Source: Rehmannia glutinosa
Taxonomy: Eukaryota > Streptophyta > Magnoliopsida > Lamiales > Orobanchaceae
Length of the DNA: 64,000 bases
Direction: 5' to 3'
Assembly (NCBI GenBank): GCA_016081115.2
Contig: JABTTQ020000230.1
Coordinates: forward strand, 62,001-126,000
The position numbers and the translations under genes were made by a program. The notes below the pieces were generated by a model. That model did no database searches, was not told the DNA's origin, and was given only the letters and a program-made list of their open reading frames with translations. Position 1 is the first letter of the stretch. Each line of letters begins with the position of its first letter. Shown piece after piece: positions 57,057 to 64,000 of the stretch.

Positions 57057-58104
57057 TAGGGGTGTGCACGGTACGGGACGGTTCGGAGATTTAGAAATCT
57101 CCAAAACCTTCCCGAAGTTCGGAGATTTTGAAAATAAATCTCCAGAACCGAACCATAGAAAACAATCTTCGTCCCGAACCGTATTGAAAGTTCGGGATGG
57201 TTCTGGACGGAGATTCAGTTCTAATGGAACGGTACGGTATGGTTCGGTTCGGGACGGAGATTCGGAGATTAGCCATAAATAAAGCATACAAATTTGAAAA
57301 AAATCAATATAAAAATCACCAAACGGATATACTTCTAGGGTTCTAGTATCTTTTCAGCGTAGTCTAAAAATAAAAACTAAAGCTATAAGAGGTAACACAA
57401 TCCAAAAGTCTAAACTAATAACCTCTATGATACAATAATAGTATATTATTTGGGCAATTGTCCTTCTATTGACATATATATATAATTAACTAATAGTTTT
57501 TATAAATTAAAATGAAATAAAAACTTGTATAAATTTATAATCTCAATGTCTCATACTTAACAACTTAACATATAATCTATAAAATTATATTTATAATTTA
57601 TGTGATGTGGTAAAAAAATTAAAATATAATTTTTTTATATTGTTATAATATGATACTATTACTTATTTCTCTTTTAGGTGCAATTTACTAATCATTTAAC
57701 TAATTTCAATTTCAAATTATTTACTATATTATTAATATCAAAGTTTTTAAAATTCATAACAATTTTGATAGATATAGTTTTTTCTTAAATATGCTTTATA
57801 TTCAATTTAATTTCAAATAGTTTGTAGTTAATTTAATATCAAAATAAAAACAATATAAGAATAATGTATATGTATTTATATAAAATCTTTAAAATCTGTT
57901 CTAGCTTCGGGTCCTCGGTTCGGAGTGGTTCGGTACGGTTCTCGGTACGGGTATTTGAAAAATCTCCAGAATCGTACCATAAATATTTTCGGTATGGTAC
58001 GGTTCGGGGAAAGTCAAAAAGTCAACGGATATTTCGGTCCGGAGATCTTTCGATCCGGTTATCGATTCGGTTTCGATAATCTTCAAGTCCCGTGCACAAC
58101 CCTA
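57057..58104. mobile_element. non-autonomous hAT-type element
   Basis: Left end TAGGGGTGTGCACGG, right end in reverse TAGGGTTGTGCACGG. A perfect 8-bp target duplication ATTTGTCA is at 57049-57056 and 58105-58112. The 1048-bp interior has GGTTCGG-rich ends (57065-57275 and 57900-58090) and an AT-rich middle, without a transposase. The ORFs that cross the GGTTCGG zones are low-complexity artefacts. Confidence 0.88.
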
Positions 58105-58112
58105 ATTTGTCA

Positions 58113-58935
58113 GGCATGGGCTGATAATCTCCCGGGCTGATGCAGGCTGAATCTAAAATATTGGGACGGAATCAAAATTCCCAGTCACTGGACCAAACTT
58201 GATTAAAAGCCACAATCAGCCCAAATCCTTATTCCCAAACGTGGCATGAGTATTTTTTATCCTCAAAGACAGAAGATATAAACCTCTAAAGGTTTTTTTT
58301 AAAAATAAAATAAAATGTGTTCACTATTAAAAATGATTCAAAAAACTCATAAATTAGGCAAATTGTAAAAAAAAAAAAAACATGTGTGTTATTTTAAAAC
58401 GAATAATGAGAAACACTAAATTTAACTGCTATATATGCTACTCAAATGTTCACAAAGTTTCGACGAACTTACTCAAACATAACGAAATATGGTCCAAAAA
58501 TACCCGCAAAGATGTGGTGAAATATTGATCTCAAAAAGATCAACTACTCAATTGAAATACTAAAATAAATTCTGGAAACAGAAAAAACAACGCTAAAACA
58601 TTGAAAAGGAAGGTAAAAAATGCAACTTCATGACGAACAATGGCCCCTTCAGCTACCTCTGGACTCAAAAAGTGGATCCGTGCATAGGTAGATCAAACTA
58701 TATATATAACTCCTCGTACATCAAAATCATTAATCTGAATAATACAAATTATTGTTGGAAGTAAATCAAATTTGATCATGAATAAATCTTAATTTATACA
58801 TAAAAATACATGCATCTACACAAGTTTGACCTATAAAGAATTGGCATTTATCAAAGTACAATTGTGTTTAACAACAAACAGAATTGTAGTTTAATCAAAC
58901 AGAACAATCAACATTTTGTGTTGTTCATGATGTGC
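58113..58935. other. 3' flank of the WAK-like gene, nothing recognised
   Basis: AT-rich, no ORF of interest. It would contain the 3' UTR of the gene on -. Confidence 0.4.
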
Positions 58936-61269
58936 CTAAGATGGTTTTTCACATGTTCTGATGCTTTCCAACTCCATAGCCACTTCTCTTATATTCGGCC
59001 TTTTCTTCCCGTTTAAATTTAAACATCTTTTTGCCAGATTAGAAACAGCAAGATGCTCTTTCTTAAGACCTTGTTCGATTATCCGAGAATCAAGAATTGT
59101 CTTCAGGCGGTTCTCTTCCGTGGTCATGAGAAAACGCATAACTAAACTTCTTTCTTCTGTCGTATTGGCCGATATTGGTTTTTGGCCGGTTAAGAGCTCG
59201 ACAAGAACAACTCCGAAGCTGTAAACATCACTCTTTTCCGTGAATTGGCTTGTTTGGAAGTACTCAGGGTCTAGATAGCCGAAGGTTCCTTTCACATTGG
59301 TGGTCAAATGAGTCTGTCCTATTGCAATTGATCTTGAAATTCCGAAATCGGACAATTTGGCTCTGTATTTTTCGTCTAACAGGATATTACTAGACTTCAT
59401 ATCCCTGTGATATATGGGAACAGAAGTTGCATAGTGCAAGTAAGCAAGTGCATTTGCTATCTCAACAGCGATTCTCAACCGCAGATCCCATGAAAACGGA
59501 AAACCGGTACTCTCCTCATGGATGAGGTGATGTAAAGTCCCATTGGGAATGAACTCATATACTAGTAAAGGAACTTCTGTCTCCAGACAACATCCGAGTA
59601 GGTTTACCACATTTCGATGATTTATTTGGGATAAGATGATAACCTCATTTATGAATTCTATGAGCTGATCTTCATGATCTACTTGCTTGGACTTTTTCAC
59701 TGCAACGATTCTTCCGTCTGAGAGCATACCTTTATAAACCGTACCTTGACCTCCTCTACCAAGTATTCGACTTTCGTTGAATCGGTCTGTGGCCTTCTCC
59801 AATTCCTTAGATGTGAAAATTCTCATTCTTTCAAGAACACTATCATGACTTGTCATTTGTTGCTGCAGCAGAAGACCACCATTTCGTTTGAAAAATTTCT
59901 GTTTGACACGTCTTAATCTTCTCTTCTTCAATAATTTGTACAAAGAAAAGCTCCCTGCCAGTATTATAAATAATCCCAACCCTCCTAGTAAACCTGCGAA
60001 CAATATCTTGAAACAAATAAAGATAGTTTTTTTGGGCTCATATACCAGAAAAAGTGAGAGGATAGATAGAAGAGCATTTCAAACCTGCATACATAGTTGT
60101 TTTTTTCGTAGGTTGCAGAAAAATGCAACCGGTACCGCTTTTTGAGCCGTCGCCAAAGTAATTTAGAGGGCAAGAGCATTCAAAGGAACCCGAAAGGTTA
60201 ACGCAAATGGCGTCTGGATGGCACGGACTGAACTCGCATTCGTTGATATCTAGGAGATAGAAATTCAAAAGATTTTAACATAATTTAATATAATACGGAG
60301 TGTAGCATCGATTTGGAACAGAGGATTTGGAGTTATTAGCTAACCTTGGCAGCCTGGATTGAGATATGGATTTCCCTGATATCCTCGAGAGCAGTTGCAA
60401 CGATACCCGCCAAGAGTCGTACCGGACTCAACACACACACTTTCTCCCTGACATATGATCTCTTTGGTGTTTCTCAGTTGATTGCAAGTCCGGTTTCCAA
60501 TCACCCAATCAATCACAAGCGGCACATTTTCTATAATTCTGTTAACAAACGACGAATCTGAGAGGTCAAATGTGTCGAACGTGTAGCTGTTCTGATCTGC
60601 AAGAAACGAGTAGCCACACGGATTGAAATTCTGAATGTTAGCGTGGTTATTCAAGGAGGCAATGGTGGGAATGATAGACTGGATGGCATTTGGTATTGAG
60701 GACTGACAGCAACCAATTCCAGAACAAGAACCATTGTTCAAGTCCTCAGGTTTCGTACAAACAGCCACGCACGAACTAATCAAATCACTCCCACGGGTTT
60801 CAGTTGACATTAAGGAAAAATCATCACATCCCACGACGGTAAACTTATTCTCATTGGAAATGCTAAAAGGGGTTCCTGACAAATCAATCGAAAAGTCGGC
60901 TTCTTGAGTCAAATTTCCAACTTGATCATAGCAGCGTCGGGATACTAGGTTCCTCACACGTATTTTCGTGTCGAGTATATCCAAAACTTCCAAGTTATTA
61001 ACTCTGGCGAGAAAGGCCTTTGGAGGGTTAAAAGATGTATTGCAGTTTATGTCAAAGAAGGGGTTTATGGAGCACCTGGCATTTACGCCGACGACACCAA
61101 AAGGGTATGGAACAGTTAAATCCCCGCATTTGCTCGGGCAGCCTGGCTTGCTGATATTGGCACTTTCAATGAAAGATATGTTGGAATGTATGAATGTGGA
61201 GTTACATGCAACTATCCATGTAAGGACTAAAGAAATAAGGAGCAAAGCAAAAATCGAGTTTATTTGCAT
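58936..61269 (-). CDS. wall-associated receptor kinase-like protein, complete
   Basis: Three exons on -: 61269-60345, 60249-60085 and 59993-58936, all GT-AG and phase-consistent, 715 aa. The start at 61269 (MQINSIFALLLISLVLTWIV) gives a clean signal peptide; an in-frame ATG at 61296 adds nine residues. Order: signal peptide (1 to about 22), GUB_WAK galacturonan-binding domain (CGDLTVPYPFGV at about 48-59), EGF-like (about 273-308), calcium-binding EGF starting DINEC (309-350), transmembrane (about 365-382), Ser/Thr kinase with Gly loop 442-447, Lys463, Glu480, HRD 559-561 and DFG 579-581. All catalytic residues are present and it is an RD kinase. Known family role: binds pectin or oligogalacturonides at the wall and signals in growth or defence. 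It looks intact. Confidence 0.93.
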
Positions 61270-62240
61270 GTTTTCTGTTCTGAAATCAGATGACATATTA
61301 ATTACTTTACTGCTATTGTTCCTGAGGACATCAATTCTGAAGCATTTTGAGAAAATTGTCTTCAAGCAAAAACCCAAATCAAAGTCCACTCACTTAAGGT
61401 TTGGCTCAAATGGGCACAACGAATAAATTAGATAATAATTTATCAGCTCAACATAATATAATTAATTGGTGAGACTTGGATCAAATAATAGAGTCAGGCC
61501 AGGTACAAATCTTTTATTCCAATTTATAAAGTCAACATGGACATCCACAAATTCAGATCCACTTGCATATTTTTGTTTCCATAAATTATCTAAGAGCACG
61601 AATTAGGAACGCGCTTCTGTACATGCCTAATATATAAATAACCTTGTTTAGTTGTTTTAAATATTGGCAGAGACCTTTTCAGCAATATGTACATTGTGCT
61701 GCATGGCTTTTGTCAACTAAAGAAGCTGAAAGTAAGTTGACATATTACACTGGATCCAGTCTGGTTTGAAGAACAAGAGGTGCATGTTTCCTGGTTACAT
61801 ATATTTCCAGTTTCTCAATAGTTGGCAAATAAATCCATTGGAGGCTATTAATTAAAATGAAATAATGAAGCCCTTAATTTTGGAAACAGATTGGCCAATC
61901 AACCCCTTTTTATTTGACAGGAGGGATTTTGTTCTTCTGAAAGTAGTATTTTCGGTCGTGTAACTTGAACTACTTGGAGATTTAGTCATTTACTTTTAAG
62001 TTTTGGTCTAATATTTTCCAAACATTTGGACATTTAGTCTGACTTTGACCAGCCGTAATTGCTAACTAGGACTTATTGGTGCTAATGTGTCTAAGAAATT
62101 TAGGGATTATGGTGATTTGCCACAAGACTTTAATCAAATATTGAACAGATTGGATCACAATTAAATCTTTATACATAAAAATCATCTAGAGAATTGGCAT
62201 TTAACACTCTGTTTGGAAACAGAAGAAATTCATGTTTTAA
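61270..62240. promoter_or_regulatory. spacer and likely promoter of the first WAK-like gene
   Basis: On -, a TATA-like TTTATAAATTGG is at about 61541-61530 with TTGACTTTATA just before it. W-box cores TTGAC (read on -) occur near 61534, 61714 and others, and one TTGAC on + is at about 61737. W-boxes bind WRKY factors and are common upstream of defence receptors; the assignment here is inference. It also contains the 3' flank of the second gene. Confidence 0.4.
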
Positions 62241-64000
62241 TCAAACAGGACTGCAATCGGATTGGCTAGAATCTGAGAGCACAAAAGGTTCTGTTTTGGT
62301 GCAGCATATATCTTGAATGCCAGAATCAATGAATGATGGATTTTCACATGTCCTAATGCTCTCCAACTCCATAGCCACTTCTCTTATAGTCGGCCTTCTC
62401 TTCCCTTTAAAATTCAAACATCTTTTTGCCAAATTAGCAACAACAATATGTTCATCCCTAACACCTTGTTCTATTATCCGAGAATCAAGAATTGTCTTCA
62501 CACGGTTCTCTTCCATGGTCATGAGAAAACGCGTTACCAAACTTCTTTCTTCTTCTGTCGTGCTGGTTGATATTGGTTTTTGCCCGGTTAAAAGCTCAAC
62601 TAGAACAACCCCAAAACTGTAGACATCACTCTTTTCCGTGAATTTGCCTGTTTGAAAGTACTCAGGATCTAGATAGCCGAAGGTTCCTTTGACCTTAGTG
62701 GTCAAGTGAGTCTGGTCTATTGCAACTGATCTTGAAATTCCAAAATCCGACAATTTGGCTCTGTATTTTTCGTCTAAGAGGATGTTATTAGACTTCATAT
62801 CCCTGTGATATATGGGAATGGAAGTTGCATAGTGTAGATAAGAAAGTGCATTTGCTATCTCTGCAGCGATTCTCAACCGTAGATCCCATGAAAACGGAAA
62901 ACCAGTAGTGTCGTCGTGGATGAGTTGATGTAGGGTCCCATTAGCAATGAATTCATATACTAGTAATGGTACTTCTGTCTCGAGACAACATCCGAGTAGG
63001 TTTACCACATTTCTATGATTTACTTGGGATAGGATGGAAACCTCATTTATGAATTCGATTAATTGATCTTCATTTACTAGCCTCGACCTTTTCACTGCAA
63101 CGATTCTTCCGTCTGAGAGCATGCCTTTATAAACCGTACCTTGACCTCCTCTACCAAGTATTCGACTTTCGTTGAATCGATCTGTGGCCTTATCCAATTC
63201 CTTAGACGTGAAAATCCTCATTTTTTCAAGAACACTATCATGACCTGACATTTGTTGCTGCACCAAAAGACTCCCATTTCGTTTGAAAAAATTCTGTTTA
63301 AGTTGTTTTACTCTCCTTTTCTTTAATAATTTGTACAAGAGAAAGCTCCCCGCCAATGTTAAAAATAATCCCGAACCTACGAGTAAACCTGCATACAGGG
63401 CGGTTTTCGTTGGAGGTGGCACAAAAAAACATCCAGTGCCATATATTGAGCCATCACCAACGTAATTTGGAGGGCAAGAGCAATTAAAGGAACCCCGAAG
63501 ATTAGTGCACGTTGCTTTTGGATGGCATGGCTTAAGCTCGCATTCATTTATATCTGTAAAATAAAGATTCACAAGATGTAACATATAAATTAGTCATGTC
63601 AAAAACATAATATCATTCAAGCTTGATTAATTTTTTTGGTAACAGGCCAAATTGGACACTTTGTATTCCCTGATAAGGTATATTTGAACTCAAAAATGGC
63701 CAAAAACCCGACAGAATCTTAATTTTTTTCACAATGAATGCATGAATTACATGCTGACCTTGGCAGCCCGGGCTGATATATGGATTCCCCTGATATCCTC
63801 GAGAGCAGTTGCAACGATACCCTCCAAGAGTCGTACCGGAATCAACACACACACTTTCTCCCTGGCATACAATCATCTCATTGTTATTTCGAAGTTGACT
63901 GCAAGTCTTGTTGCCAATCGCCCAATCAATCACAAGCGGCACATTTTCGATCGTTCTGTTAACAAACGACGAATCCAAAATGTCAGATGTGTAATGTGTT
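62241..64000 (-). CDS. second WAK-like receptor kinase, cut by the window edge
   Basis: Seen on -: the end of exon 1 (64000-63759, EGF-like with QGESVCVDSGTTLGGYRCNC) and a single long exon 2 (63553-62241) with calcium EGF (DINECELKPCHP), transmembrane LLVGSGLFLTLAGSFLLY, and kinase (GRGGQGTVYKG, VAVKRS, HRDMKSNN, DFGIS). Exon 1 runs off the window. Closely similar to the gene at 58936-61269 and in the same orientation, so it is a tandem duplicate. The intron found between EGF and transmembrane parts in the first gene is absent, with the coding sequence continuous at that point. A C-terminal tail of about 30 residues (to SSQSDCSPV) is present here but missing in the first gene. No break seen. 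Confidence 0.92.

Noticed and set aside
57054..58140. Overlapping ORFs on both strands with RFGDLEIS, GSVRSGS and similar
   Set aside because: They arise from GGTTCGG-rich ends of a non-autonomous hAT element and have no domain.

Overview
The window reads as eudicot nuclear DNA. It is AT-rich and intron-bearing, is dominated by plant-type LTR retrotransposons and DNA transposons, and has at one end a tandem pair of wall-associated-kinase-like receptor genes. I cannot name the species. Only the two receptor kinases, and perhaps a tiny spliced ORF near 38.9 kb, look like host genes; almost everything else is mobile DNA in various states of decay.

Region 1 (1-33,532) is one Mutator-like element (MULE), open at the left window edge. 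It carries a Ulp1-type cysteine protease gene on + and a MURA-type transposase gene on -, pointing at each other. A Ty1/copia element (Copia-1, 465-23,381, TSD CACAA) sits in the Ulp1-like gene. A Ty3/gypsy Athila-type element (Gypsy-1, 2,419-17,807, TSD AGGAA) sits in the Copia-1 gag. A decayed copia LTR-plus-gag fragment (Copia-3, 8,344-11,358) sits in the Gypsy-1 pol. The transposase gene is split by a second Athila fragment (Gypsy-2, 26,990-30,354) flanked by a perfect 186-bp duplication of the transposase sequence.

Region 2 (33,533-58,935) is a transposon graveyard. It holds an ORF1-only LINE with a 13-bp TSD (34,391-36,523), a palindromic MITE, pieces of a second copia family (36,933-38,215; 45,336-45,516; 48,268-55,312), an internally deleted Athila element on - (40,391-44,455, TSD GTCAT), two TIR elements, an Athila LTR fragment (55,313-56,146) and a hAT-type element with an 8-bp TSD (57,057-58,104). 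Target-site sequences at the outer ends of two oppositely oriented copia LTRs match each other, which points to a past LTR-mediated inversion.

Region 3 (58,936-64,000) holds two WAK-like receptor kinase genes on -. The first is complete with three exons; the second is cut by the window edge and lacks the intron before the transmembrane segment.

The most unusual pattern is a series of 5-7 small hairpins in the R/U5 part of every copia LTR that keeps this segment. All share the loop GTGGT (or a one-base variant), while their stems differ from one hairpin to the next by paired, compensating changes. It lies between the TATA box and the primer-binding site, where a packaging or dimerisation signal would be expected. 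Other notable structures are a GC-rich palindromic module repeated in LTR, pol and 3' UTR of the Athila elements, CGACCGGTCG palindrome clusters in the copia LTRs, a copia 5' LTR lacking its first 200 bp yet abutting a perfect TSD, and a Gypsy element that seems to have moved while carrying a dead copia fragment.
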